Below the pieces are notes generated by a model. That model was not told where the DNA came from. It saw only the letters and a program-made list of their open reading frames with translations, and did not search any database. The translations under genes and the position numbers were made by a program. Shown piece after piece: positions 23,501 through 31,021 of a DNA stretch of 31,189 nt. Position 1 is the first letter of the stretch, and every line of letters begins with the position of its first letter. The stretch comes from Sperchopsis tessellata (lineage: Eukaryota > Arthropoda > Insecta > Coleoptera > Hydrophilidae): positions 1 through 31,189 of the forward strand of contig JAWQRN010000339.1 in assembly GCA_033557685.1 (NCBI GenBank). Reading direction: 5' to 3'.

Positions 23501-25095
23501 CAGCTAATACATTAACAAACCAAAATTTTACAAACTTTATTTCTGGTGGACCCAATTGTTTCAAGGATTCCTGAATCCTGAAACAAACTCACTATCTCTA
23601 GACAGCCTAAACCGTTCAGTTACCTATTTGAATCTGTTTGTTATACTCATAATTTGAGGAGCCCTATAGGTTTAAAAACTTCAACCGAACCAGGTTCCAT
23701 TTCCAGCGAGTTTCTATTCTCAGTTTTCATGTCCACATATGACACCCTAAGATATTATTGCTGTTCTACGCTTCTCTTACTAATAATTCCACTTCTTTTA
23801 AGAAAGAGATTTTCAAGCAATACAATCTTGATTTCTAAAACTAACAAATGTTGTTGTCTTGAATAAACCCATCAATTTTTGCAAGATTAAAGATTTTCGC
23901 TACAAATCCTTTAATATGTTCTTCAACTATAGACTTGCCTCTATGAATCTATAAATGTCATAGTTCTAAGACCATACACTTCACGAGAAAGTTTGTTAAC
24001 GAGGTTAAATTATATGATCAATATTGATATACTTCCAGAGTGATACTTACCAGAAGCATATATTAAGAATGCATGTGCGTCATTTATTAACAAATACAAT
24101 TGAAATTACCTTTGGCCTGAAATATCTATGTGATACGAACATGAATAGTGATATAAATCATACAATAGCTATTTAAAATAACACTCTATATCATATAGCG
24201 TATATCACATCTCGAATTTGTCTACTAGCTGTTTATCAACAGCCTTTTTAAAATTAGCAGCCATTTTTCTCTTTTCAAATACCTCATATTTTATGAAACT
24301 TTCTTGGTGGTCTTCGTAATCATTGTCTACCAGTCGGATTATAGCCTACATCTTGTGAACCAAAGGAAAAAAGGCATTTAAGGTACTAAAATTCTTGTAG
24401 TGGTGATGTATTTAAGTTGATATATGAATTTGAATGCTGTTTATTTAAAACAAAATAATGGAAGGTAAGCAAATATCTAAATCCATTAAAGTTAAGAAAT
24501 ACCGATTGTTTCAGAAATATTGTATGCATTACCATACCACCATTATTAGGGATCATCAACAATCAATATTCTGAAACAATAAACCGTTGTACGAAAGATG
24601 TATGTAAATAAATGGTGCAAGTGAAACTAATCCAAGAGATACATTTATTTATTTTCTGTTTCAGTCTCGTTTCTGATAAAATACAAGCTTTTAAAAGTTT
24701 CATGTATGCATCTTGTTTGTTCTTTCAATTTAGTATCTACTGTTTTCCTGCAGCAGAAGTTACATTTGAGGTAAGACGAAGATACTGTTAAGTTCAAATT
24801 AACTCATATTTTATTAAATGGTAGGCAGAGGATATTGGCAATGCTATTTATGATAGCAATTGGTACCACAGTAACAAACAATTTCATAAATACGTTTTCT
24901 ATATGATTGCTAGAAGTCAGCACCAAATAACATTTTCTCCAGGAGGTTTAGGAATTATAACCAGAGAAACTTTTACACATGTATGTATATGAATTAGTTT
25001 AATACTTATATTTTACTTACTAAATTCATAATTTTTAGGTCTTTAAAACAGCTTTATCTGTTTTGACTATGATGAGGACTATTCAAAATAAATAG
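8364..25095 (+). CDS. insect odorant receptor (7tm_6 family), six-exon gene model
   Basis: This is the full locus of an odorant receptor, an insect seven-transmembrane ligand-gated channel subunit that acts with Orco in the dendritic membrane of olfactory neurons. My model joins 8364-8594, 15772-16268, 23341-23442, 24665-24770, 24825-24980 and 25039-25095. That gives 382 residues and a TAG stop, against about 380-420 for the family. Intron phases are 0, 2, 2, 0, 0, and every junction has GT and AG. Family features in order are an N-terminus with TM1, the long exon with TM3-TM4, HHQKLIRFVHKM at the exon 2/3 join, AIYDSNWY, the SQHQITFSPGG stretch and the C-terminal FKTALSVLTMM. I cannot name the orthologue. 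A small exon covering TM2 may be missing from intron 1. The ligand is unknown. Confidence 0.85.
10600..11631 (-). mobile_element. mariner element, decayed (M1)
   Basis: A mariner transposase can be followed almost from end to end on the minus strand. The N-terminus HLRHILLYEFNRGYNA lies near 11500-11550. GDFNLIDSPRFR follows near 11380, the helix-turn-helix end KLGAWVPRKL near 11200, TITAEVYCNNF near 10940, HDNARPQVA near 10860, EELGWKVL near 10810 and KDLRLYQRGIEKL at about 10670-10715. Several stops and frame changes break it. The D34D signature is only partly readable. Possible degenerate terminal inverted repeats are ACAGTTTCAA at 10600 and the complement of AACAGTCCCAA at about 11631, but this match is weak, so the outer borders are approximate. 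Confidence 0.75.
12704..14425 (+). mobile_element. piggyBac-like element, internally deleted and decayed
   Basis: The left end is a TTAA target site at 12704-12707 followed by CCCATTCCCC, as expected of piggyBac (TTAA then CCC). A perfect hairpin, CGATCCCC-ATTT-GGGGATCG, lies at 12722-12741. The right end retains TGTCCCCAAATGGGA (14406-14420), the inverse of that subterminal segment. Beyond it the outermost bases and TTAA are no longer recognisable, so the right border is approximate. The transposase remnant is listed separately. Confidence 0.8.
13182..14333 (+). pseudogene. piggyBac-like transposase remnant
   Basis: The remnant starts MDTRQFLTVTQLEDMM at 13182 and hits a stop at 13299. Later pieces in varying frames are KSSVDVFELLWNEDV with IYAVQNN (about 13600-13690), a VRKCFMRNIY stretch (about 13765-13805, resembling the family's V...MSRNRF block), FYFNNFFTSFELM (about 13990-14025, family DNFFTS), and TGTVRSNRMNNC (about 14053-14088, family GTVR.NR). 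At 14241-14333 is a C-terminal cysteine-rich domain with CAIC, CSKCC, HMDC and final HWH residues. Large parts between the second and third blocks and after GTVR are deleted, so catalytic aspartates are missing. It cannot code for an active enzyme. Confidence 0.85.
14640..15430 (-). pseudogene. mariner transposase, decayed (M2)
   Basis: On the minus strand from high to low coordinates one reads FCVKIEKK (about 15405), LEVLKLAYGKDVL (about 15340), FTDGREDLIDDPRSG (about 15280), DEQKQHRLEYATDF (about 15050-15095), LHDNAPSHRALSMKDF (about 14870-14920) and TYTPDLTLCDFLLY (about 14775-14820). The C-terminal CIEKWELPL lies near 14720 and EEYF near 14690. These are the blocks of a mariner-type transposase, including HDNAPSHRA and PDL..CDF, which carry the second and third catalytic aspartates. 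Stops and small indels interrupt it. It is a different subfamily from M1 and M4, judging by block sequences. Terminal repeats were not found. Confidence 0.8.
15772..16268 (+). CDS. odorant receptor exon 2 (central transmembrane region)
   Basis: This is the longest exon, 165 codons plus two bases. It opens with LFVKEIILLYYRKDLLDLFEQ, the polar segment that follows TM2 in insect odorant receptors, then FW and a hydrophilic stretch. Two strong hydrophobic helices follow, KILLYTVYSTFVVLVIKVFF (TM3) and YIGEVAFLIFIVKLVIGYDV with following residues (TM4). It ends with RKCIIHHQKLIR, matching the family pattern C..HQ.I. The acceptor TTTTCTTTCAG precedes 15772. A weaker acceptor at 15758-15759 would add LFFQ in frame. 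The donor is at 16269 (CAG followed by GTATCC), phase 2. Confidence 0.9.
18220..18560 (+). pseudogene. mariner transposase N-terminal fragment (M3)
   Basis: A fragment of the DNA-binding part of a mariner transposase. After several frame changes one reads EGVIAENQLLKWLNRCKFG (about 18275-18340), PSDFDGQSLQMAVEEDESL (about 18364-18420) and TKRMLAKESNIGYSTIS (about 18421-18470, the second helix-turn-helix). The catalytic domain is absent: after about 18560 the sequence is anonymous. No terminal repeats were seen. It sits in intron 2 of the odorant receptor. Confidence 0.75.
19040..19076. repeat. TTTGAC short tandem repeat, possible retroposon tail
   Basis: Irregular repeats of TTTGAC and TTTTGAC follow AAATAAATTA. 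Such tracts often end insect LINE or SINE copies. The upstream 150 bases contain no motif I can assign. Confidence 0.5.
19731..19929 (+). mobile_element. 173-bp PLE-type mini-insertion, family 2 (copy C), with 13-bp TSD
   Basis: The insert at 19744-19916 is flanked by identical 13-bp copies of AATCAGCAAGTTA at 19731-19743 and 19917-19929. It is a single family-2 terminal unit. The order is a GTGCAGTGAATTC segment, the hammerhead-like core at 19800-19838, the hairpin GGC-ACTTTTCAGA-GCC, a CCCGGAAACAACATTC segment and a 3' end reading CCGTGGAAGTCTATTACATTT. It has no coding capacity. An open frame that crosses it is an accident of the repeat. The flanking duplication shows that the unit moved by itself, presumably using the enzymes of a full PLE. 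Confidence 0.8.
19800..19838 (+). ncRNA. hammerhead-ribozyme-like core (copy C)
   Basis: The sequence reads CTTGAAAAT, GTCC arm, loop, GGAC arm, GAAACGTCGGC. It is the best-preserved full copy of the family-2 core. The box that would be CUGANGA reads UUGAAAA, with one extra U before the stem. Confidence 0.45.
21870..22330 (-). pseudogene. LINE reverse transcriptase C-terminal remnant
   Basis: On the minus strand the blocks read, in order, MWLFQEYLSYP-like codons near 22190 (family EMWLYRR.LKI.W), TNNEKVLRQVN near 22125-22165 (family TNEEVL..), then ELLVTIKRRKTAYL (about 22070-22110). The long frame 21866-22063 follows with ILLLIMDGKSKGKW and RIRQFNRLLTTSSL. This is the tail found downstream of the polymerase domain in many insect non-LTR retrotransposons (YRLLQLI..GKI.GKR..GR). 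The polymerase domain is not present. Frame changes break the first half. Confidence 0.75.
23341..23442 (+). CDS. odorant receptor exon 3
   Basis: A 102-bp exon. With the split Arg codon it gives FVHKMRNLYSLLFLSQIF and continues MTTFTMCMELYISLE. This is the family pattern after the HHQKLIR end of exon 2: a charged F..KM stretch followed by a transmembrane helix (TM5). The acceptor is TTGTTACAG, the donor ATG followed by GTAAAT. Both borders are phase 2. Confidence 0.9.
23443..24664 (+). other. odorant receptor intron 3
   Basis: A 1.2-kb intron between GTAAAT and TTTCTGTTTCAG. No transposon or RNA gene was recognised in it. The frame at 23654-23866 shows no family motif. Confidence 0.75.
24665..24770 (+). 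CDS. odorant receptor exon 4 (TM6)
   Basis: A 106-bp exon. The first base completes a Cys codon and 35 codons follow, including KIQAFKSFMYASCLFFQF and YCFPAAEVTFE. The hydrophobic run followed by a Y.F.A.E pattern is typical of the sixth helix and the beginning of intracellular loop 3 in odorant receptors. The donor is GAG followed by GTAAGA, phase 0. Confidence 0.92.
24825..24980 (+). CDS. odorant receptor exon 5 (loop 3 and start of TM7)
   Basis: Exactly 52 codons, starting AEDIGNAIYDSNWY. This is the strongly conserved AIY.S.WY motif of loop 3. Next come MIARSQHQITFSPGG (family RSQ.P...TAG) and IITRETFTH (family LS...F). The more usual AG motif at the start of TM7 is replaced by PGG. The acceptor is AATGGTAG, the donor CAT followed by GTATGT, phase 0. 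The preceding intron is only 54 bp. Confidence 0.93.
25039..25095 (+). CDS. odorant receptor exon 6 (C-terminus)
   Basis: Eighteen codons and a TAG stop, reading VFKTALSVLTMMRTIQNK. This matches the family C-terminus (..K.A.S..T.L). The acceptor is ATTTTTAG, phase 0. The preceding intron is 58 bp. Confidence 0.92.
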   Translation, partial: VFKTALSVLTMMRTIQNK

Positions 25096-25650
25096 CTAAC
25101 ATTTTGACATATTTAATTTAATGCTGTTAGTTGTTTCTTAAAACATAATACTAAGTACATTTATATTAATATGCACCATAATTCTTAGAGTAGCCTGCAA
25201 ACTAACAAATATAAAATATAAACTTTTGCTATTTGGCACTAGTCAACATAGTAATTTTAATATTTGATTTGAGTATGATTCTAATCTATTTTTGCAATAG
25301 TTACAAAAAAAAACCTTTAATTAAAGCATTAAATTTATATATCATATTAATTTTATTCTGTTATCTTTATATAGTAAAAAGGAAGTAATAAAAGTCTCAC
25401 GTGTGCCATAGTTAATAATTTGAATTTTGAATATGGTTTAAATTAACGATTGAGCTGTAGAGGTTTGATATGTAGCTTACATTTTTAATATTACCTGCAA
25501 TATTTTAAACAAAATTTCTAAATGAAGTTAATTTACATATAAAGTATTTCACCTCTTGCAAATATAATTCTTGCTACACATCTGAATATTACCGATTTAA
25601 AGATAGAAATAGAAACAAAATATTTCCTTGGTGACCACGTAAGGAATATT
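25096..25650. other. downstream of odorant receptor, no gene recognised
   Basis: AT-rich 3' flank. A possible polyadenylation signal AATAAA lies at 25387-25392, about 290 bases after the stop. Nothing else is recognisable. Confidence 0.5.
25387..25392 (+). promoter_or_regulatory. possible polyadenylation signal
   Basis: A canonical AATAAA hexamer downstream of the receptor stop codon. In DNA this AT-rich it could be chance. Confidence 0.3.
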
Positions 25651-25671
25651 GGAATCAATAGGGCTGGGTCG

Positions 25672-25800
25672 CAAAATCGATGTTAAAAAAGTGATCGAAG
25701 GATCGATCTTAGCAAATTCCAAGATCGATTTATCGAAGATCGTTCTTGACCAAAGATCGATTCTGATCGATCCCGATCAAAGACCGATCTTGCTACAAAA
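25672..25800. repeat. left subterminal GATC-repeat array
   Basis: About ten spaced occurrences of ATCGAT, GATCGA or GATCTT words lie in 130 bases, in the orientation opposite to the right-hand array. Such subterminal motifs are transposase binding sites in hAT elements. That role is inferred here. Confidence 0.7.
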
Positions 25801-26837
25801 GTTGATTTTCATCAAGCATCCATTGCCATTATATTATATTATTTACAAACACAATCATTACTTAAGTATTGTACCTCTAAAAGAAAATATTTATGTTTAA
25901 TTTGCGTCTGTACATTCGCATATAACGTCCTATAACTTATAGAAGAAGTATATTTTGTTAGGGCAATTTTTATGTTTTATTTATAAAATATTACGCAAAT
26001 AATTTATTTTCTATGTTACTTTATATTAAAAGATAATAATTTTACAAATGCCTATCTAGAAGGTCAGTAGCTTTTTTGAACTAGATAATTTAAGGCCTAC
26101 TGTTAAAACTTCACACTTCGTTGTGTATTTAAATTTACCCTACTTTGTAAACCTATAATAATGTTACGATATTATTGGATACAATTTAAACTATTTGTTA
26201 AATAATACTTTATTTTATTTAGTATTAGTTATTTCGAGATTTAACACTAACAATTTATTTACAAACACTTGTCCACTAATTTAATTAACATTTCATTTAC
26301 TAACACTAACTATTTACATTTAATATTTTATTTATATCACCCGAGCGCGTTATATTTCTTGTGTACTGTCTTGAATGGAAATCACTTGTAAACTGTTTCT
26401 CCATCGGATGCCCGTTCCTTTTATAACCAGCTGGCTGACTTGTAGTCGGAGACCGTTATTCTTTTATTTTGTTTTTCTACGAATTACGAGCAGGTGGCCT
26501 CATACAGAAATTCTAAGAGATCTGGCCTGCTGCATACATAAATTATGGGAAATCTGACAAGCTGCATTCGCAGGAGTGCAAGCTGGTTTTTTCGAATTTT
26601 CGTAATAACGGTTAATTTGCAACACCTGCATTGTTACTAACTCGATATCGGATGTAAAGGCGGCAATAGTTTGTTACAATAAGAATGGTAGTTTGTGGAT
26701 TATGATTTGTATAAAAACAAAACATGAAATCAACACTTCTTGGTGACTGTAGCAGCGGAAGCTAATAAAAAATCATACAAATTTCCGATTACATTTCAAT
26801 GAAGGATCAAATATTTATCAAATATCTATTATGCTAA

Positions 26838-27010
26838 ATAATCAATCTTGATCAAAAATCAATCTTGATCAAGGATCGATCCTGATCAAGATCGATCTTG
26901 ACAATAATCGATCTTGATCAAAAATCTATCTTGATAAAGATCGATCTTGATCAAAAATCGAACCCGATCAAAGATAGATCTTCACTCAAAGATCGATTTT
27001 CGATCAATGG
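26838..27010. repeat. right subterminal GATC-repeat array
   Basis: About eleven tandem degenerate units of roughly 16 bp with consensus near ATCGATCTTGATCAAA. The array occupies the 170 bases preceding the right terminal repeat. Confidence 0.85.
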
Positions 27011-27072
27011 ATCTTTTTTTGGGACCGAATATCGTTCCTAAAATGTGAGTTCGATCCAGCCCTGTAATCATT

Positions 27073-28022
27073 ACTGCGATTTTTGTAAATCAATGTCAAT
27101 ATAAAGTTTATTTGAAACTACATATAGCATTATATAACAACTTAAAACTTAAAGAGAACGTAACCTAAATATAAAACGGTCCAATAACAATCCCGATAAG
27201 TTTCTGTTTAGAGGAGATGTGATTTCACAGTCTTAATAAAGATCAATAGACCTACAGGTATACAATTTATTGGAGAAGACAATATTTTCACAAATTATAA
27301 CATATTTTCTTCCCGTTATTCGATCTTGGTTCAGATCAGGATTTAGTTGAAGAACGGCATGTTGTAAGACACAACGTATCGTTCTTAATTAATACAGTTC
27401 TAATACGTATCCTTTATATGCAGGAGCGCCGCATGGATCCTTTATTAATCCTCTGTTGTATTTAGTAGTCATATACGTGCTAATTGTTTAAACTAGTGCA
27501 GATATTATGCGTATTTGTTCTGAATGTTCGGCATACTTGCATATGTGTTAGATGCTTAGAGCGAACATATTATGGATAATGAATGAAATTGGAATAGCGT
27601 AGCCGATGTTCAAAAGAGGTAAACTAATAACATTGGCACTGTAGGAATTATATTTTTATTTTCTAAATGAATCTGTCCACCTCAGATATAGGAGTTATAT
27701 ATTATACTTTTGTAATACCTTCAAATAAAGCTGAATCAAAATAACCCACACTACCAAAGGGTTTCGGAAATATGTTCAAATTATAAAGCTGTGAACGGAA
27801 ATTTATACTTTTAGAACTCATGAAAACATCCAAAAATTTAATGATGATTTGGTGCCACTATTACAGAGGGAATATTCGAGGTATGTTTTTATCTCAGGAC
27901 TTGTAGAAGAAGTAACCTCATTCTATAATGACTTATAATAGTGGGAATTAAATCTATTTTGCCTGAAATATTTCAAAGCTCTACCCTATAATCATATAAT
28001 AAGAGTAATGTAATTATTAAAC
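27073..28022. other. AT-rich stretch, nothing recognised
   Basis: No coding family, RNA gene or repeat seen between the hAT-like element and the PLE unit. Confidence 0.5.
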
Positions 28023-28304
28023 AATCGAGTTCTATTTCAGTACGTATACTTCCACGGCCGCAGTAAATATCTTCAGGTTTTCCGAGAGATAACCGTGTGT
28101 TGGCTTTTGTTTTTACCGACGTTTCGTCTGCCGTTGCAGGGGACATTATCAAGATATGTAACTCTTAAGGTACTAATTAAACATTGCCATGTAGCTCTGA
28201 AAAGTGCTAGTTGTAGGTACCGACCAGCTCTAAAAAGTGCTAATAATATAATAACTTGTAGCTCTCACAAATGCTAGTCAAGAAATAAAGATAAAAATCG
28301 AGTT
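28023..28304 (-). mobile_element. PLE terminal unit, family 1 (copy D), with 9-bp TSD
   Basis: A solo unit at 28032-28295 lies between copies of AATCGAGTT at 28023-28031 and 28296-28304. Read on the minus strand it matches copy A: four hairpin-type repeats (for example TAGC-ACTTTTCAGA-GCTA), a hammerhead-like core at 28117-28153, and a CGGAAAACCTGAA segment. Unlike copy A it continues to a 3' end containing CCGTGGAAGTATACGTA. That end resembles the CCGTGGAAGTCTATTAC end of family 2. The open frame at 28095-28277 is an accident. Confidence 0.7.
28117..28153 (-). ncRNA. hammerhead-ribozyme-like core (copy D)
   Basis: On the minus strand: CTTGATAAT, GTCC arm, loop, AGAC arm (one mismatch), GAAACGTCGG. 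The box reads UUGAUAA where a hammerhead has CUGANGA. Confidence 0.4.
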
Positions 28305-28544
28305 TTAGACGAGTCTTTATTTTACAGAAGATGACAGTGACATAACCTGATTTATATGGAACACATATTGTGTATCACAGTTTTTAAAATATGATTTATC
28401 CATAGTTTATAGTAGTACATGATTTGTGATTGTCTTTAATGTACGCTAAAATCTTTGGAAATAGACCTTAAAACTAATAATCCGGTTGGCATTGCAAACA
28501 AAATATGGTTTTAATATTTTCGTTAATGTAATCCTATTTATTTA

Positions 28545-28835
28545 TTTTAACTCAACCCGCCACCATTACTACGACTTCCTTCGATCGTTCTTCTTGGTAC
28601 ATGCCCAATTCACCAAATTCTCTGCACCTTCGCTACTTATGTAATATTCGCCTCATTTTGTAGTTTCAATGGCTCCTCAATTGTTCTTCTTTCCCACATT
28701 ACCTGTAACATCTTTCCTCCATATATCTGTCTTGGTATCTTTCTCTCCCATACTTCTATTATCTTTGATCAACGTTTCTTATAGTCCAGAGATCATTCCC
28801 AAATACTACCTTTGGCCCAATGAGATTGTTATATA
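28545..28835 (-). pseudogene. LINE reverse transcriptase C-terminal remnant (second type)
   Basis: On the minus strand, near 28748 and onward, one reads LWERKIPRQIYGG, then a WERRTIEEPLKLQNEANI stretch, and after a stop VAKVQRIW and IGHVPRR. Insect non-LTR elements carry the pattern FERKILRKIYG...W..RTN.EL..LY.E..I...IK..RL.W.GHV.R just after the polymerase domain, and this fits it. At least two stops and no polymerase domain: a short dead fragment. Confidence 0.75.
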
Positions 28836-28951
28836 GATGTGTGTTTAATTTTCTGGATATTAATTTAATTTTTAAAATATTTTTCACTGCATATACATAA
28901 TATTATTCAACAACACTTCGACGTTTTTAAAAATCTTTATTTTATTAAATA

Positions 28952-30039
28952 TTGGGGGGACCGGAAATTTTTATTTTCAGTCAATGATGTAATCACCCTC
29001 GTTTTCAACAACCTTTTGCCATTTAGTGTGAAAACTTTCAAAACCGGATCGATAAAAATCAATTGGTTTTTGAGCAAAATATCTGGAGATGGCATTTTGA
29101 ATATCATCCAAAGTTTCAAATTTTTTGTCACTTAGAAAGTGTTGTAGCGATCGAAACAAATAGAAATCCGATAGTGCAATGTCGGGTGAATATGGTGGGT
29201 GAGGCAGTACCTCCCATCCCAATTCATTAATTTTTTCCAGGTTTCGTCTTGCGCAGTGCGGTCTTGCATTATCGTGTTGCAGAATAACGCCTTTTCTATT
29301 GACGATCGCTGGACACTTTTCAATTAAATATTGATTTAGTCGATCCAACTATTCACAGTAAAGGTCTGCATTCACAGCTTGTCCAGGTTTCATTACTACA
29401 AAATTAATGATTCCGCGAAAACTCCATCAAACACACAAAAGCGCCTTTTTGGGTTGTAAACCTGGCTTAGCAGTACTTCGTGCCGATTCATTCAGAGAGA
29501 GCCACTGCCTTTTGCGTTTTTAATTATCATAGAGGACCTATTTTTCATCTCCAATGATCAAGCGGTCAAAAAAACGTTGCTGTATTGTGCCGTTGAAGCA
29601 ACAAGTTGGATAGTCGACCAAGGTTGGTTAAGAGTGTTTGACAGTTCCTCGATTATTTCACGCGGATTTGTTCTACTTCCGCCCTTAACAAGTCATTATC
29701 TAAAGTTGTTGGTCTTCCTGATCGACACGTGTCGGAAAGATCAAACTTAACGGATCTGAACTTAGAAAACCACCGTTGGCAGTTATGAAAGTCTAATGCA
29801 CTTGGCTAAACATCGCAAATATTTTTGGTAGCAACTATTGCGTTACTACCCTTGTGAAACTCAAAAAGCATACAATGTCGGATATGTACCTCTTCTGGTA
29901 TTTGGCTGACCATTTCACCCAGTTAACAAGTTACTTTAACCTCAAAATGTCTTTTGAACGGCTTTGAAATACACAATGAGCTGATAAATGATAAACAAAT
30001 ATTGACATGCTCAGAAATAACCTTTCTTTCCGGTTCCCA
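28952..30039 (-). mobile_element. mariner element with terminal inverted repeats (M4)
   Basis: The left end TTGGGGGGACCGGAAA (28952-28967) and the right end TTTCCGGTTCCCA (30027-30039) form an inverted repeat with a two-base gap. TA dinucleotides lie just outside (28950-28951 and 30040-30041), as expected for a mariner target duplication. The 1.09-kb length is shorter than the 1.3 kb usual for mariners. The transposase inside is broken. Confidence 0.75.
28977..29913 (-). pseudogene. mariner transposase, broken (M4)
   Basis: The start ATG at 29913 gives MVSQIPEEVHIRHCMLFEF, a mariner N-terminus, and FHKGSNA follows. CRSGRP comes near 29720, then after frame changes FDRLIIGDEK followed by a stop where Trp is expected (about 29540). 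Then come KRKRQWLSLNESA, PGLQPKKALLCV, MKPGQAVNADLYCE and a stop. The last part, 28977-29348, is open and holds LQHDNARPHCARRNLEK and PPYSPDIALSDFYLF. These two aspartates are 34 residues apart (D34D), as in mariners. At least four in-frame stops plus a frame shift make it inactive. The span is about 312 codons, against about 345 for the family. Confidence 0.88.
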
Positions 30040-30041
30040 TA

Positions 30042-31021
30042 ATATGTGTTTGATACATATATGTACAATTTATTATATTTTAAGATTAACAAAATATTGA
30101 CTCCACTAATTATGTTACAATAAGCTTTAGTGGGTTCAATTATAGATCTTAAGCCGTAAATTATTACTATCTACATGTTACAATGAAACAGATAGTCAGT
30201 GCAACTCTAACTGGCTCTGGCTCTGGCTGTGTGTTTCTTTTATACCACTATATCATGCTGATGCAGCATTGCATCGTTAGAATATATAACTCCTCTATCT
30301 CTTAAGGAAGAAGTTTTCTTATTGAAGAGAAGAAAACTTCTTTTACAAATGTTATATTTGTATAAGAAAATACTTAAAAGAACAACGATAACAAAAATAA
30401 CTATTGTACCGAAGTAAAAATGGTGGGGTATTGATTGATCAATAACGAGTCTAGAAAAATTATGATGTAATTTTTATATATCTATAAAGAATTTAGTTTG
30501 GTCATTACTTGGAAATGTTTGCCATTGTTAAATGATAGGTAATATAAACGTAATCGGTTTAATATCTAAATGATTTTCATATTTTTTATTAAAAATTGTG
30601 AAAGAACAGTCATTTGATTATTTTATAAAATGGTTGGAATTTATAATTTGTCTACCGTTAGATTCTCATGTGTAATCTAATGTAGTCTTGTCGAAAATAA
30701 TTAAAAAAATACATTTATATTTTTACATGTTTTACATAATTATATTGGTATAAATATTGGATTAACGAACAGTTTTGAGTTGATCCTGAAAAAAAATATT
30801 GTTAATAACCAAAATATCTTTATGGTTATCTTTGTGAAGATCCAATGGGTGTAACTGTTTTAGAGTACGTCACTTCACTGTTAACTTTTAGCAAGCTTTT
30901 ACATTTGGCACCAATGGTAATGTCTTTAATGGGAACATATTCAATTATAACTGAGTAGTTCTGGGGACAATAAGTGGAAAACTAAATTTTATTAGGATTT
31001 ATTCATTAAAATATCCTACTT
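30042..31021. other. AT-rich stretch with one hairpin, no gene recognised
   Basis: Nothing coding was recognised. The only clear structure is the inverted repeat at 30308-30342. Confidence 0.5.
30308..30342. repeat. 13-bp perfect inverted repeat
   Basis: AAGAAGTTTTCTT at 30308-30320 and its exact complement at 30330-30342 are separated by nine bases. No T-run or other context gives it a function. Confidence 0.85.

Larger units (their letters stand above)
25659..27064. mobile_element. non-autonomous DNA transposon, probably hAT-like
   Basis: The left end AGGGCTGGGTCG at 25660-25671 is matched by the right end CGATCCAGCCCTG at 27052-27064, so the terminal inverted repeat is close to CAGGGCTGGATCG. 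The flanks GAATCAAT (25652-25659) and TAATCATT (27065-27072) agree at 6 of 8 bases, an imperfect 8-bp target duplication as hAT elements make. Both ends are followed inward by many copies of a GATC-containing unit. The 1.4-kb interior has no transposase I can recognise. It includes an AT-rich part with repeated ACACTAACAATTTA-like words (26230-26330) and a less AT-rich part at 26340-26640. Confidence 0.7.

Noticed and set aside
25672..27010. GATC arrays as a CRISPR or satellite array
   Set aside because: Units are degenerate, lack unique spacers, and sit symmetrically inside terminal inverted repeats, so they belong to a transposon.
28095..28277. A 60-codon open frame on the plus strand
   Set aside because: It lies wholly inside the family-1 PLE unit, which is non-coding and oriented the other way.
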